Shown: positions 1 through 8,575 of the stretch, in pieces
Numbering within the stretch: the stretch's first letter is position 1
Layout: each line of letters starts with the position of its first letter
NCBI RefSeq assembly: GCF_009428905.1
Contig: NZ_WHYR01000007.1
Span: 37,964 to 101,963 of the forward strand
Source of the DNA: Desulfofundulus thermobenzoicus
GTDB taxonomy: Bacteria > Bacillota > Desulfotomaculia > Desulfotomaculales > Desulfovirgulaceae
Length of the DNA stretch: 64,000 bases
Reading direction: 5' to 3'
Translations under genes and position numbers: made by a program
The notes under the pieces: generated by a model
The model's input: the letters and a program-made list of their open reading frames with translations, nothing else
What the model was told of the DNA's origin: nothing
Database searches by the model: none

Positions 1-574
1 CCCGCCAGGAGGGTTTGATGCGGTCGATGGCCCGGTGCACCACGGGGCTGAAGAGGTAGATACCCACCAGGGCCAGGTCGCTGGGCGGGTTCTGGGGCTT
101 TTCGATCAGCTGCACCACCCGGTCCCGCTCATCCAGCACGGCCACGCCGAACTGCCGGGGGTCGGGCACTTTTTTCAACTGGATCAGGGCGTCGACACCG
201 GCGTCGTTGAATGCCCTGACCAGCCCTTCCACACCCCCCTGGATCAGGTTGTCGCCCAGGAACATGAGAAAGGGCGAGTCATTCAGAAATTCCCGGGCCG
301 TTTTCACGGCGTGGGCCAGGCCGCCGGGGGTGTCCTGCAGTATGTAGGTGATTCTTGCTCCCCAGCGGGAGCCGTCCCCCACGGTGTCCCGCACGTTTTG
401 CCCCGTTTCCGGGGAGATGATGATGCCGATGTCGTCGATGCCGGCGGCGCGGACCTGTTCCAGCACAAAAAAAAGGATGGGTTTGTTGGCCACCGGGATC
501 AGCTGCTTGGCGGTGGTGTGGGTCAGGGGCCGCAGGCGGGTGCCCCGGCCGCCGGAGAGGATCAAGGCTTTCAA
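1..574 (-). CDS. rfbA: Glucose-1-phosphate thymidylyltransferase-like nucleotidyltransferase, C-terminally cut by window edge
   Basis: The reverse strand reads about 191 residues beginning [18 protein letters not shown], the nucleotide-binding signature of RmlA/RfbA-type sugar-1-phosphate nucleotidyltransferases. A metal/sugar-binding LGDN follows near residue 117, and an EKP motif lies further on. The family joins a sugar 1-phosphate to dTTP or UTP in the cytoplasm for surface-polysaccharide precursors. The start chosen is TTG at 574 behind GGGAAGG. ATT and ATC codons just upstream are in frame but less likely. The gene leaves the window at base 1. It lies downstream of fliY with a 133-bp gap, so it may not belong to the flagellar operon. 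The exact sugar and nucleotide specificity cannot be read here. Confidence 0.85.
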   Translation of the reverse strand, partial: MKALILSGGRGTRLRPLTHTTAKQLIPVANKPILFFVLEQVRAAGIDDIGIIISPETGQNVRDTVGDGSRWGARITYILQDTPGGLAHAVKTAREFLNDSPFLMFLGDNLIQGGVEGLVRAFNDAGVDALIQLKKVPDPRQFGVAVLDERDRVVQLIEKPQNPPSDLALVGIYLFSPVVHRAIDRIKPSWR

Positions 575-707
575 AGAAATGATACCTTCCCTTCGTGGAA
601 AATAAGAATGACGGGTGACGGGCACCTTACTTTTCCGAATGCACCGCTGACTTTTTCTACATTATGCACGTGCATTCCTGCCTGTTTCTGTTATTTTTTC
701 ATTTTCT

Positions 708-1991
708 TTAGTGTTTGGGGCCCAGCTGCTCCACCCTTTCCGCCGGGCTGATGATGCTGGTGATGCGCACGCCGAAGTTTTCGTTGACCACCACCACTTC
801 CCCCCGGGCCACCAGGGTGCCGTTGACCAGCACCTCCACCGGTTCGTCCACCAGGGAGGACAGCTCTACTATCGCCCCCGGCGTCAGGCCCAGCACTTCT
901 TTAATGGGCCGGCGGGTGCGGCCCAGGACCACGCTCACCTTCAGGGGGATGTCCAGCAAAAGCTCCAGCTTGCGCTGCTCTTCGTCGGTGAGGATGGAGA
1001 AACGGGCTCCACCGTTTCCGGGCAGGGCCGCGGCCGCCCGTGCTCCGCCGTTTAGCGGTGGCGGCTGGACAGGGCCGGCCGCCGCTTCCGGTTCCGGGGC
1101 GGCCGTTTGTTCCGCCACGGTGGCCTGCGCTGTCGGTTCCATGGTCTGGGCCAGCACCTGGCCCAAAAGCATGGCCGCCTCTTCCTTGGCCGTGGACATG
1201 CTCATGATCTGCATGATTTCCGTGTCCACCAGTTCACCGATGGTCATTTTGAAGGAGACCACCACGATGGGGTCTTCGGTGGGCAGACGGTAGTCCACGC
1301 CCCCGTCGGCGGCCACTTCCAGCACTTTGGTGGTGGGCGGGGAAATATTGATGGTACGGCGGAACATGGTGGCCAGGGAGGTGGAGGCGGTGCCGATCAT
1401 CTGGTTCATGGCTTCCGAGGCGGCCGAAAGTTCCATTTCCGAAATCTGTTCCGCCAAACTGGTCCCGTCGCCCCCCATCATCAGGTCCGCCATAATCATG
1501 GCGTCTTTCAACTGGATGATCAGTATGTTGAAACCCTTCAGCCCCTCTATGAATTCCACCTGGATGATCACGTAGGGTATTTTGAAACTGGCGAAAAACT
1601 TTTCCTGCAGGCAGGTGGTCACCCGGGGGCTGGTGATGACCACCTTTTGATTGAGCAGTTCCGACAGGGTGGTGGCCGCCGAGCCCATGGAAATATTGCC
1701 TATTTCTCCCAGGGCATCCCTCTCCTCCGGGGTCAGGTCCACCGCCGGTTCACAGGCGTCGCTCAAGAGTCTGTTTTCCGGTGCATCCTCTGCCGGTGGT
1801 TCTTCCGGTTGCCCTGCGGGGGCCGGTTCTCCCGTTTCTTCCCCGGCCGGCTGCCCCGCCATTTCCACCGCCTCAGCCATGGCCGCGGCCGCCGTTTCTT
1901 TTTCCCCTTCCCCCGGCCGGGATTCTGCGTTGGCTTTTAAAAGGGCGTCTATCTCTTCCTGGCTAAGGAAATTTTTGCCGTTTTCCGACAT
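708..1991 (-). CDS. fliY: Flagellar motor switch phosphatase FliY
   Basis: The protein has 427 residues and acts as a switch-complex component and CheY-P phosphatase. It has three parts: an N-terminal CheY-P-binding peptide, LSQEEIDALL (residues 9-18), shared with FliM; a CheC-like middle with the two ExxN-type active helices (EIGNISMG and EAMNQMIG); and a C-terminal FliN/SpoA domain from about residue 335. Low-complexity Pro/Ala/Glu linkers make it somewhat longer than Bacillus FliY (about 378). The start ATG shares one base with the fliM stop (TAATG), so it is translationally coupled to fliM. A separate short FliN is encoded near 18.3 kb, so this organism has both forms. Confidence 0.95.
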   Translation of the reverse strand: MSENGKNFLSQEEIDALLKANAESRPGEGEKETAAAAMAEAVEMAGQPAGEETGEPAPAGQPEEPPAEDAPENRLLSDACEPAVDLTPEERDALGEIGNISMGSAATTLSELLNQKVVITSPRVTTCLQEKFFASFKIPYVIIQVEFIEGLKGFNILIIQLKDAMIMADLMMGGDGTSLAEQISEMELSAASEAMNQMIGTASTSLATMFRRTINISPPTTKVLEVAADGGVDYRLPTEDPIVVVSFKMTIGELVDTEIMQIMSMSTAKEEAAMLLGQVLAQTMEPTAQATVAEQTAAPEPEAAAGPVQPPPLNGGARAAAALPGNGGARFSILTDEEQRKLELLLDIPLKVSVVLGRTRRPIKEVLGLTPGAIVELSSLVDEPVEVLVNGTLVARGEVVVVNENFGVRITSIISPAERVEQLGPKH

Positions 1992-2974
1992 TATGGTTCC
2001 TCCCCGGTCAGCGATACCACCTGTACCGCCAGTTTTTGACCCACCCGGCCGGCCTGTACGCCGAATTTGCGTTCCCCCTCCACGTACAGGTCCATGTCCT
2101 GGTTGATGCGGCGATTTAAAACCAGCACGTCCCCTTCCTGCATCTGCAGCAGTTCCCGTACGTTGATTTCCGTTTCCCCCAGATGCACGCTGATTTCCAC
2201 CCGGGAAAAGCCGAGCCAGTAGCCCAGCCGGTCAATGTCTTCCGGCCGGGGAGCACCCACCTGGCGGCTGAACTGCTGGCGTACGGAAAGCCGGGAGATC
2301 ACCGGTTCCATAAATATGTAAGGCAGGCATATGTTCAAAAAGCCCCGTTCCTCTTCGTTAATGGAAACGGAAAGGGTGATTAGAGCCACCACTTCATTGG
2401 GGGAGTAAAGCTGCTGCATCCTGGGGTTGGTTTCAATGGCCTGTATATCCGGCTCCACGGTGTAAAAGTCCTGCCAGGCCAGGGCCAGGTGCTCCAGGAT
2501 GCGGGACATCAGGCGCCGCACCACCGTCAGCTCGATGTCGGTCAACTCGCGCATCTGGTCGCTGGAGCTGCCCGGACCGCCGAAAAGCAGGTCGATCATG
2601 GAGTACACCATCTGATTGTTTGCTTCCAGGAGGGCCGATCCTTCCAGGGGCTTCAGGGTGAATATGATCAGGGTCGTGGGGCTGGGAATGGATCGGATGA
2701 ACTCCTCGTAAATCAACTGCCCCACGGAAACCACTTCCACGTTTACCGAGGAATGCAGGTACCCGGAAAGAAAGCTGGAAAGCAGCCTGGCAAAATGCTG
2801 GTGGAGCATCTCCAGGGTGCGCAGGTGTTCCTTGGAAAACTTGTTGGGCCGCCGGAAGTCGTATGTCTTGACCTGCGGTGTCAGGGGCTTCTGTGCCTCT
2901 TCCAGGCTCAGCTCCCCGGAAGTGAGGGCCGCCAGCAGGGAGTCTATTTCCCCCTGGCTCAATACTTCCTGCAT
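1991..2974 (-). CDS. fliM: Flagellar motor switch protein FliM
   Basis: A 327-residue C-ring protein that binds CheY-P and sets rotation sense. The N-terminus carries the CheY-P-docking helix LSQGEIDSLLAAL (residues 5-17). The CheC-like middle domain follows, and a SpoA domain ends the protein. Length is typical of the family. It lies between cheY and fliY and shares its stop with the fliY start, consistent with stoichiometric expression of the switch components. Confidence 0.96.
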   Translation of the reverse strand: MQEVLSQGEIDSLLAALTSGELSLEEAQKPLTPQVKTYDFRRPNKFSKEHLRTLEMLHQHFARLLSSFLSGYLHSSVNVEVVSVGQLIYEEFIRSIPSPTTLIIFTLKPLEGSALLEANNQMVYSMIDLLFGGPGSSSDQMRELTDIELTVVRRLMSRILEHLALAWQDFYTVEPDIQAIETNPRMQQLYSPNEVVALITLSVSINEEERGFLNICLPYIFMEPVISRLSVRQQFSRQVGAPRPEDIDRLGYWLGFSRVEISVHLGETEINVRELLQMQEGDVLVLNRRINQDMDLYVEGERKFGVQAGRVGQKLAVQVVSLTGEEP

Positions 2975-2997
2975 CGTCTTTCCCCCTTTGCCGTCCG

Positions 2998-3375
2998 TCA
3001 GGCCCGGGCGGAGCGGGACAGCACCCGCTCAATGGCCTGCAGGATACGGTCCTGCTGGAAGGGCTTGACAATAAAATCCTTTGCCCCGGCCTGAATGGCG
3101 TCCATCACCATGGCCTGCTGGCCCATGGCGCTGCACATGATGATGTTGGCGTTGGGATCGATGGCCCGGATGGCCTTTACCGCATCAATGCCGTCCATTT
3201 CCGGCATGGTGATGTCCATGGTGACCAGATCGGGTTTCAATTCGGCGTACATTTTCACGGCTTCTTTGCCGTTTTCGGCCTCCCCGGCCACTTCGTAACC
3301 ATTCTTGGTAATGATGTTTTTAATCATCATGCGCATGAAGGCAGCGTCGTCAACTACCAGGATCTTCTTACCCAC
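2998..3375 (-). CDS. cheY: Chemotaxis response regulator CheY
   Basis: A 125-residue single-domain receiver. It shows the acidic pair D9-D10, phospho-acceptor D54 in TMDITMPEMDG, the switch region CSAMGQQ and the invariant lysine in FIVKPF. Phosphorylated CheY binds FliM and FliY. The start chosen is GTG at 3375, directly behind GAGGAGG. An in-frame upstream start at 3414 would overlap cheC and lacks a matching ribosome site. It sits between cheC (its phosphatase) and fliM (its target). Confidence 0.95.
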   Translation of the reverse strand: MGKKILVVDDAAFMRMMIKNIITKNGYEVAGEAENGKEAVKMYAELKPDLVTMDITMPEMDGIDAVKAIRAIDPNANIIMCSAMGQQAMVMDAIQAGAKDFIVKPFQQDRILQAIERVLSRSARA

Positions 3376-3388
3376 TGCTGTTTCCTCC

Positions 3389-4024
3389 TCACGTATTTTC
3401 ACTCCCGCCACCACTTACGCCCAGGGCGGAGATCAGGCGATCAATGGCTCCTGGTTCGGTAAGCAGGAAAAAATGCCCTTTAATTTGCACTTCCAGATCA
3501 TGAAACAGTTCCGTCTCTATAACCAGCACCTGGTCTTCCACCCGGCCGGCCGCCACCATCAGGGAGGTGAGCACCGCACCCAGCATATCAAAGGCAAAGA
3601 GGGGCACGGTGGTGATCATATTCAGGCCGGTCATCATGCCGATGGCGCTGATAAAGGAGCCGGTAAGCACATTACCCACTTCTTTGATGGCCGACTCGGC
3701 CATTTCATCCAGGGCGGCGGTGGTGCCCACGGGGGCACCTATGAGCATATCCACCAGGCGGTAGGTGCTTTCCTCGTTGAAAACATACAGCACCATTCCC
3801 GGGGCGTCTCCCAGCACCCGCAGGCTGACGCAGCCCACCAGCTCCTCATAGCCCCCGATCATATTGATCATTTCTTCGTAAGGTAGAAAGCAGGTGCGGG
3901 GAACGTGCATGCTCACCCGCCGGTTGATCAGCTGGGCCAGGGAGGTAACGGCATTGCCCAGACCGATGTTGCCCACTTCCTTCAATGCGTCCAGCTCTAC
4001 CGGGGACAGAATGCGGTAGCTCAC
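3389..4024 (-). CDS. cheC: CheY-P phosphatase CheC
   Basis: A 211-residue CheC with both catalytic ExxN helices: EVGN at residues 16-19 and EVGN at 115-118. The family dephosphorylates CheY-P and is stimulated by CheD in the Bacillus-type adaptation system. The start ATG overlaps the cheR stop by four bases, showing translational coupling. The neighbours cheD, cheR and cheY complete the adaptation module. Confidence 0.95.
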   Translation of the reverse strand: MSYRILSPVELDALKEVGNIGLGNAVTSLAQLINRRVSMHVPRTCFLPYEEMINMIGGYEELVGCVSLRVLGDAPGMVLYVFNEESTYRLVDMLIGAPVGTTAALDEMAESAIKEVGNVLTGSFISAIGMMTGLNMITTVPLFAFDMLGAVLTSLMVAAGRVEDQVLVIETELFHDLEVQIKGHFFLLTEPGAIDRLISALGVSGGGSENT

Positions 4025-4869
4025 CGTCCCACCCCCTTTCCGGTCAACCGCCGGTAAAAACAGATGCTGGCCTTTTCCAGTCCCAGTTCCTGATAGTTAA
4101 AGATCATTTCACTGCCTCCGATGAAGAGGATGCCTCCCGGGGCCAGCGCCTGGGCCAGCCGGGCGTTCAGCCGTTCCTGGGCTTCCCGGGTGAAATATAT
4201 GGTTACATTGCGGCACAGGATCAGATCGTAATCCCGGCCGAAGGGGTCGCTTAGAAGGTCGTGGCGCCGGAAAGTCACCCGCCGGCGAAGGGTTTCGTTT
4301 ATCCGGTAAGAGTTCCCCTCCCGGGTGAAGAACCGGGCCAGTCTCGGGGGTGTAACGTTCCGGACGGCTTCCGGCGGGTAGATACCCTCCTTTGCTTTGG
4401 CCAGGATGTTCTGATCTATGTCCGTGGCTTCCAGGTGGTGGATGCGTCCCGGGGTCATTTCTTCCAGGATGATGGCCATGGAATAGGGCTCCGCCCCGGT
4501 GGCGCAGGCGGCGCTCCATATTTTCAGCCTGCCTTTTTGCTGTAAAAGCTGGGGCAGGTAGACCTTTTCCAGTTCCGCGAACCTCTGGGGGTCCCGGAAA
4601 AACTCGGATACGTTTATGGTCAGGTATTCCAGAAAAGATTCGTAAAAGGATCTGTCGCTCTGCAGCTTTTGAAAGAGGGCGTCGTAACCGGACAGCTGCC
4701 TGCGGGTAATATAGGCCTCCAGCCGTCTTTTCAACTGGGTTTCCTTGTAGCTGTTCAGGTCCAGCCGGAAGGCCCGTCCCACCATTTCCTTGAACCGGGC
4801 AAAATCCATATGCGGGAGTTTGCTGTTAACGGGACTGCCGGTAAATTTTCCACGGGGCATATCTGGCAT
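4021..4869 (-). CDS. cheR: Chemotaxis protein methyltransferase CheR
   Basis: A 282-residue SAM-dependent methyltransferase that methylates glutamates of chemoreceptors. An N-terminal helical domain (about residues 20-90) precedes the SAM-binding fold. Its signature is KIWSAACATGAEPYSMAI, followed by DLILCRNVTIYF, which places Val-Thr where most CheR proteins have Val-Leu. It is the adaptation counterpart of cheB at the far right end of the window. It lies directly behind cheD (one-base gap) and overlaps cheC. Confidence 0.95.
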   Translation of the reverse strand: MPDMPRGKFTGSPVNSKLPHMDFARFKEMVGRAFRLDLNSYKETQLKRRLEAYITRRQLSGYDALFQKLQSDRSFYESFLEYLTINVSEFFRDPQRFAELEKVYLPQLLQQKGRLKIWSAACATGAEPYSMAIILEEMTPGRIHHLEATDIDQNILAKAKEGIYPPEAVRNVTPPRLARFFTREGNSYRINETLRRRVTFRRHDLLSDPFGRDYDLILCRNVTIYFTREAQERLNARLAQALAPGGILFIGGSEMIFNYQELGLEKASICFYRRLTGKGVGR

Positions 4870-4870
4870 T

Positions 4871-5380
4871 TCAGATCACCTTTAACTTGTTGCCCAGCAT
4901 ACGTATGCTCACCTGTCCGGTACTGGTGTCAAAGATCATGGTGCGGCCCCGGTTGCCCCCCACTTCCTCGGCCAGGATGGGAATGCCGTATTCTTTGAGC
5001 ATCTGGCGGGCTTTTTCCACATTGCGCTGGCCGATGTTCAGAATCATTTTGCTGTCCAGACCGGAAAACATCTGCGCCCCGCCCACCAGTTTGGCCTTTA
5101 AGCGGGAGGGGCTGGCGCCCTCTTTCTGCATTTCCTGAATTAACAAAGGGATGCCCAGGTCGGCGAACTTGGCCGGTTTGGTTACGTTGGTGAACTGAGT
5201 GCTGTCGGGGAGCATCAGGTGCAGCAGCCCCCCCAGTTTTAATGCGGGGTCGTATAGGCTGACCCCCACGCAGGAACCCAGGCCCAGGGTGATCAACCGG
5301 GCCGGTTCCCTGGCTGTTTTATAGTCGGCGATGCCGACCTGAATCTCCACTATGTTGTTTATAGCCCTGGCCGGCTCCAT
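4871..5380 (-). CDS. cheD: Chemoreceptor glutamine deamidase CheD
   Basis: A 169-residue CheD. The catalytic cysteine lies in GLGSCVGVSLYD (C37) and the histidine in HLMLPDS (H54). The family deamidates receptor glutamines and activates CheC. The C-terminus keeps the EEVGGNRGRTM stretch typical of CheD. It is the first che gene of the run, 64 bases behind the flgG-type rod gene, so it is probably transcribed with the flagellar genes. Confidence 0.95.
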   Translation of the reverse strand: MEPARAINNIVEIQVGIADYKTAREPARLITLGLGSCVGVSLYDPALKLGGLLHLMLPDSTQFTNVTKPAKFADLGIPLLIQEMQKEGASPSRLKAKLVGGAQMFSGLDSKMILNIGQRNVEKARQMLKEYGIPILAEEVGGNRGRTMIFDTSTGQVSIRMLGNKLKVI

Positions 5381-5444
5381 TCCAGTCCCCCTTTTGGGGG
5401 ATGATGCCGCCGGTTGTCATGGCTTCCCGGCAGCCTCCTCCCCT

Positions 5445-6302
5445 TTATTTGCGCATGTTGTTGGCCATGCTCCACAATTCGTCGGCCGTGCGGACAACCT
5501 GCAGGTCCAGCTGGTAGGCCCGCTGCGCTTCGATCAGGTCCACCAGTTCCCGGGTGATGTCGGCGTTGGAACCTTCCAACCAGCCCTGGGCCAGGGAACC
5601 CACGCCGTTTTGTTCCGGGAATCCCACCACCGGCGGACCGCTTTCAGCCGTGGCCAGGTACAGGTTGTCGCCCCGGGAGGCCAGCCCGGCCGGATTGTTG
5701 AAGGTGTACAGGGACAGCCGGCCCAGTTCTTCGTATTGCTGTTCACTGTTTATTATCGTCACCCGCCCGTCGGAATGAAGGGTGAGAGAACTATATCCCG
5801 GTGGTAAAGATATTTCCGGATCCAGAAGATAGCCCTGCTGGGTGACTATGCGGCCGGTGGCGTCCACGGTAAAGCTGCCGGCCCGGGTATAGGCGTACTG
5901 ACCGTTGGGCAGCAGCACCCGGAAAAACCCTTCCCCCTGAATGGCTGCATCCAGGGGCCGGCCGGTGCGGATCAAGGCGCCGGGGCGGAAATCCCGGGGG
6001 GTGGTGACCACCCGCACGCCGCTGCCGGCCTGTACCGGTGCTGCGGCACCGGCGGCTGCACCGGGGACAGCCGGCGCGCCCGGCGCGGCGGCACCACCCG
6101 GCGGATTGGCGGCCGGGGGGGCCGCGCCCGGCACGTTGGGAATGCCTTCCCGGCCCACTTCCTGGTAAAGCAGGTCGGCGAAGGTTACTCCCTGGCGCTT
6201 GTAACCGGCGGTGTTGATGTTGGCCAGGTTGTTGGCCCCGGTGTTCAGGCGGATCTGCTGTGCCGCCAGCCCGGCAGCGCCGGTGGATAAAGCTCGTAAC
6301 AT
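5445..6302 (-). CDS. flgG: Flagellar rod/hook-basal body protein, FlgG/FlhP type
   Basis: A 285-residue axial protein with the N-terminal flagellar rod helix (ANNLANINTAGYKR) and the C-terminal FlgG signature (EGSNADITRELVDLIEAQRAYQ). It assembles outside the membrane as a rod/proximal hook element. The start ATG at 6302 follows GAGGTGATACC. A longer in-frame reading runs back into the hairpin repeats and is rejected. An unusual Pro/Ala/Gly-rich insert (about residues 60-95) separates the rod helix from the core. Together with the next gene upstream it resembles the Bacillus flhO-flhP pair. The assignment to distal rather than proximal rod is by context. Confidence 0.85.
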   Translation of the reverse strand: MLRALSTGAAGLAAQQIRLNTGANNLANINTAGYKRQGVTFADLLYQEVGREGIPNVPGAAPPAANPPGGAAAPGAPAVPGAAAGAAAPVQAGSGVRVVTTPRDFRPGALIRTGRPLDAAIQGEGFFRVLLPNGQYAYTRAGSFTVDATGRIVTQQGYLLDPEISLPPGYSSLTLHSDGRVTIINSEQQYEELGRLSLYTFNNPAGLASRGDNLYLATAESGPPVVGFPEQNGVGSLAQGWLEGSNADITRELVDLIEAQRAYQLDLQVVRTADELWSMANNMRK

Positions 6303-6354
6303 GGTATCACCTCGGTAATAGGTATGGGGCGGTGGCTTTGTGACTTTGTGACTT

Positions 6355-6455
6355 TGTGACAGGGGACGGTTCTCTGTCACGGACTGTTTTGTGACAGGGG
6401 ACGGTTCTCTGTCACATTTTTCTGCGCATGTGACAGGGGACGGTTCTCTGTCACA
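6355..6455 (-). repeat. Three tandem hairpin repeats (GGGACGGTTCT family)
   Basis: Three 26-27-base units lie at 6355-6380, 6390-6416 and 6429-6455. Each has inverted arms TGTGACAG / CTGTCACA enclosing GGGACGGTTCT. They lie in the flgF-flgG gap, upstream of flgG. The third unit is also the left end of the 161-bp element at 6429-6589. All would form short hairpins in the flagellar transcript. Confidence 0.9.
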
Positions 6456-6589
6456 TTTTTCGGTGTCTTTTGCCCGTTAATTTTAGGGTATGTTTCCGGG
6501 GACTGTTTTCTGGCTCGGGTCATCCCTGGTGCTACCGGTTGGTTCGGTGCACAGATAGAAATGTGTCAAAGAACCGTCCCCCTGTCACA
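6429..6589. mobile_element. MITE-like 161-bp element, copy 1
   Basis: A 161-bp segment bounded by inverted copies of the 27-base hairpin repeat (6429-6455 and 6562-6589). Its 106-bp interior has no credible ORF. The same-sized, similarly bounded segment at 7453-7613 shares interior blocks such as TTAGGGTATGTTTC and GTGCTACCGGT. Fixed length, terminal inverted repeats and no coding capacity fit a non-autonomous mobile element. No transposase for it is in the window. Further repeat units follow at 6605-6631. Confidence 0.6.
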
Positions 6590-6604
6590 CCCCTGTCACG
6601 AGAA

Positions 6605-6631
6605 TGTGTCAAGGAACCGTCCCCTGTCACA
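6605..6631 (+). repeat. Single hairpin repeat unit (opposite orientation)
   Basis: One unit reading TGTGTCAAGGAACCGTCC on the plus strand and closing with CTGTCACA, followed by a partial unit to about 6647. It lies 30 bases from the flgF stop. It is the reverse orientation of the units at 6355-6455, so the gap holds a set of inverted copies able to pair with one another. Confidence 0.85.
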
Positions 6632-6661
6632 CAGTCCCCTGTCACACATGGGGCGGTGCGG

Positions 6662-7432
6662 TTACCGCAGTGCGCCCACCCGGTTTACGGCCAGTTCCAG
6701 CAACTGGTCCTCCACCTGCAGTATCCGCTGGTTCATTTCGTAGGAACGGGCCACGCTGATCAGCTGCACCATGGAAGCGGCCGGGTCCACGTTGGAGCCT
6801 TCCAGGTAACCCTGGCGCACCGCCGGGTTGGCCGCCGGCTGGGCGGCCCCGGCCGGGGCGGTGAAATAGTTATCCCCGGTTTTGGATACCTGGTCCAGGT
6901 TGGCAAAGGTGACCACCTGCAGGCGGGCCACCACACCCTGGCCGGGCAGGACGATTTCGCCGGCGTCATTGATCTGGAAATCCCTCCGGCCCACCTGGAT
7001 GGGACCGGCTTCCCCCAGCACCCGGTTGCCCCGGGAGTCCACCAGGTAGCCCTGATTGTCCAGGTCCAGGCGCCCGTCCCGGGTGTAGCGGTCCCCGGCG
7101 GGCGTCTGCACCACCAGGAAGGTGGCGGCGTCAGCCAGGGCCACATCCGTGTTCCGGCCGGTTTGTTTCAGCGTACCCGGGGCCAGGCTGGTGATTGTTT
7201 GGGTGACGGCGGCTCCCTGGTTGTTGACGCCCACATAGCGCCAGCCCGGGTCCACCGGCACGGTACGGTCCTCCTGCCGGGCGATGAGCAAAAGTTCGGA
7301 AAAGGGTTTCTGGATCAGGTTATCTGCCTTGTAGCCGCTGGTGGAGGCATTGGCCAGGTTGTTGGCCAGCAAATCCAGCCGGGCCTGGTTTACGCCCAGC
7401 CCGGAGGCGGTGGTATAGATGCCGCGGAGCAT
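6662..7432 (-). CDS. flgF: Flagellar basal-body rod protein, FlgF/FlhO type
   Basis: A 256-residue axial protein beginning MLRGIYTTASGLGVNQARLD, with the rod motif LLANNLANASTSGYK. It ends in the C-terminal FlgF/FlgG signature (EGSNVDPAASMVQLISVARSYE). It is predicted to be exported by the flagellar export apparatus and to form part of the rod. ATG at 7432 lies 13 bases behind GGAGG, slightly long but the only good ribosome site. It is separated from sigD and from the paralogous flgG by gaps full of hairpin repeats. Confidence 0.85.
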   Translation of the reverse strand: MLRGIYTTASGLGVNQARLDLLANNLANASTSGYKADNLIQKPFSELLLIARQEDRTVPVDPGWRYVGVNNQGAAVTQTITSLAPGTLKQTGRNTDVALADAATFLVVQTPAGDRYTRDGRLDLDNQGYLVDSRGNRVLGEAGPIQVGRRDFQINDAGEIVLPGQGVVARLQVVTFANLDQVSKTGDNYFTAPAGAAQPAANPAVRQGYLEGSNVDPAASMVQLISVARSYEMNQRILQVEDQLLELAVNRVGALR

Positions 7433-7452
7433 GTTTGTATTTATACCTCCTT

Positions 7453-7613
7453 TGTGTCAGGGGACGGTTCTCTGACACACTTTTTGTTGTCTTTTTCGCG
7501 TTGATGTTAGGGTATGTTTCTGGGGACTATTTCCTGACTCTTGTCCTCCGTAGTGCTACCGGTCGGTGCAGTGCACATGATTGAAGTGTGTCAAAGAACC
7601 GTCCCCTGTCACA
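7453..7613. mobile_element. MITE-like 161-bp element, copy 2
   Basis: Second copy of the element at 6429-6589, with terminal inverted repeats at 7453-7479 and 7587-7613 and exactly the same outer length. Its left arm pair is TGTGTCAG / CTGACACA, whereas copy 1 has TGTGACAG / CTGTCACA. The paired substitution keeps the hairpin. It sits in the sigD-flgF gap, about 20 bases upstream of the flgF start, and so close to its ribosome site. Confidence 0.6.
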
Positions 7614-7818
7614 TTGCTGTCACCTACGGAAATGTGTCAAGGAACCGTCCCCTGTCACAGTTCATGATTGAAGTGTGTCAAGGAACCGTCCCCTGTCACA
7701 CTCCCGGAAATGTGTCAAAGAACCGTCCCCTGTCACACCCCTGACAGTTTGATTGAAATGTGTCAAAGAACCGTCCCCTGTCACATTGAAATGTGTCAAA
7801 GAACCGTCCCCTGTCACA
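7587..7818 (+). repeat. Array of six hairpin repeats downstream of sigD
   Basis: Six 27-base units start at 7587, 7633, 7674, 7711, 7759 and 7792. On the plus strand each reads TGTGTCAA(A/G)GAACCGTCC and closes with CTGTCACA. Spacers are 19, 14, 10, 21 and 6 bases and unrelated to each other. All units point the same way. The last unit overlaps the sigD stop codon. The irregular short spacers and palindromic repeats argue against CRISPR. Confidence 0.9.
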
Positions 7819-8563
7819 GTTCCGATAGTTTTTTGCGCAGGCGGTTGATGGCCCGGCTGTGCAGCTGGCATACCCGGGATTCGGACACTCCCAGAACGGC
7901 CCCTATTTCCTTTAAGGTCAGGCCCTCCTGGTAGTACAGGGCCAGCACCAGCCGGTCCTTTTCCGGCAGGCTTTCGATGGCCCGGGCCAGCATTTCCCGG
8001 TCCTCTTCCCCGGAGATACGTTCCAGGGGGTCGGGGCTGGACTCGTCCGGCAGGAGATCGCCCAAACGTACGGGTTCGCCATTGCCCGTGGCCACCATTT
8101 CTTCCAGGGAGAGGGTGAACAGCCGGTGCAGCTGGCTGTCCAGGTAATGCACTTCCGCCTGGCTGACACCCATTTCCCGGGCCACCATCTCCACGGACAC
8201 GGAATCCTGGCACTGCCTTTCCAGCTTCTCCCTCACCCCTTTCAACCTTTGCAGTTTGTACCACAGGGTGCGGGGCATCCAGTTGGCCCGGCGCACCTCG
8301 TCCAGCATGGCCCCCCGCACCCGGGCGTAGGCGTAGCCTTCAAAATCGTTGCCCCGGTCGGGGTCGAATTTGTCAATGGCTTCCATCAGGCCGAAAACGC
8401 CGCAGCTTTCCAGATCCTCCTGGCTCAGGCAGGCGGGCAGCTTGATGGCCAGCCGTCCGGCCAGGTGCTTTACCAGCCACAGGTAGGAAAGGATCAGTTC
8501 CTGCCGGACGGCCGGGTCCCCGGTCCGCTTGTACTTCCGCCAGAGTTCCTCCTTGCGGTCCAT
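7814..8563 (-). CDS. sigD: RNA polymerase sigma factor SigD/FliA for flagellar genes
   Basis: A 249-residue sigma-28 family protein. Region 2 contains YAYARVRGAMLDEVRR, region 3 follows, and region 4 carries the helix-turn-helix TLKEIGAVLGVSESRVCQLH. It directs RNA polymerase to late flagellar promoters and should be held by the FlgM encoded at 62.1-62.4 kb. Its codons run ...GAA CTG TGA, and the TGA lies inside a 27-base hairpin repeat (7792-7818). Position after flhF-flhG-PilZ matches the order in Bacillus-type clusters. Confidence 0.95.
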   Translation of the reverse strand: MDRKEELWRKYKRTGDPAVRQELILSYLWLVKHLAGRLAIKLPACLSQEDLESCGVFGLMEAIDKFDPDRGNDFEGYAYARVRGAMLDEVRRANWMPRTLWYKLQRLKGVREKLERQCQDSVSVEMVAREMGVSQAEVHYLDSQLHRLFTLSLEEMVATGNGEPVRLGDLLPDESSPDPLERISGEEDREMLARAIESLPEKDRLVLALYYQEGLTLKEIGAVLGVSESRVCQLHSRAINRLRKKLSEL

Positions 8564-8575
8564 ATGATCACGCCC

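Noticed and set aside
35..751. 238-residue plus-strand ORF at the left edge
   Set aside because: Antisense to the RfbA-type nucleotidyltransferase, whose motifs are clear on the minus strand.
7587..7818. CRISPR-like array of six repeats
   Set aside because: Repeats form hairpins and recur in both orientations elsewhere. Spacers are 6-21 bases and irregular, and no cas gene is present.
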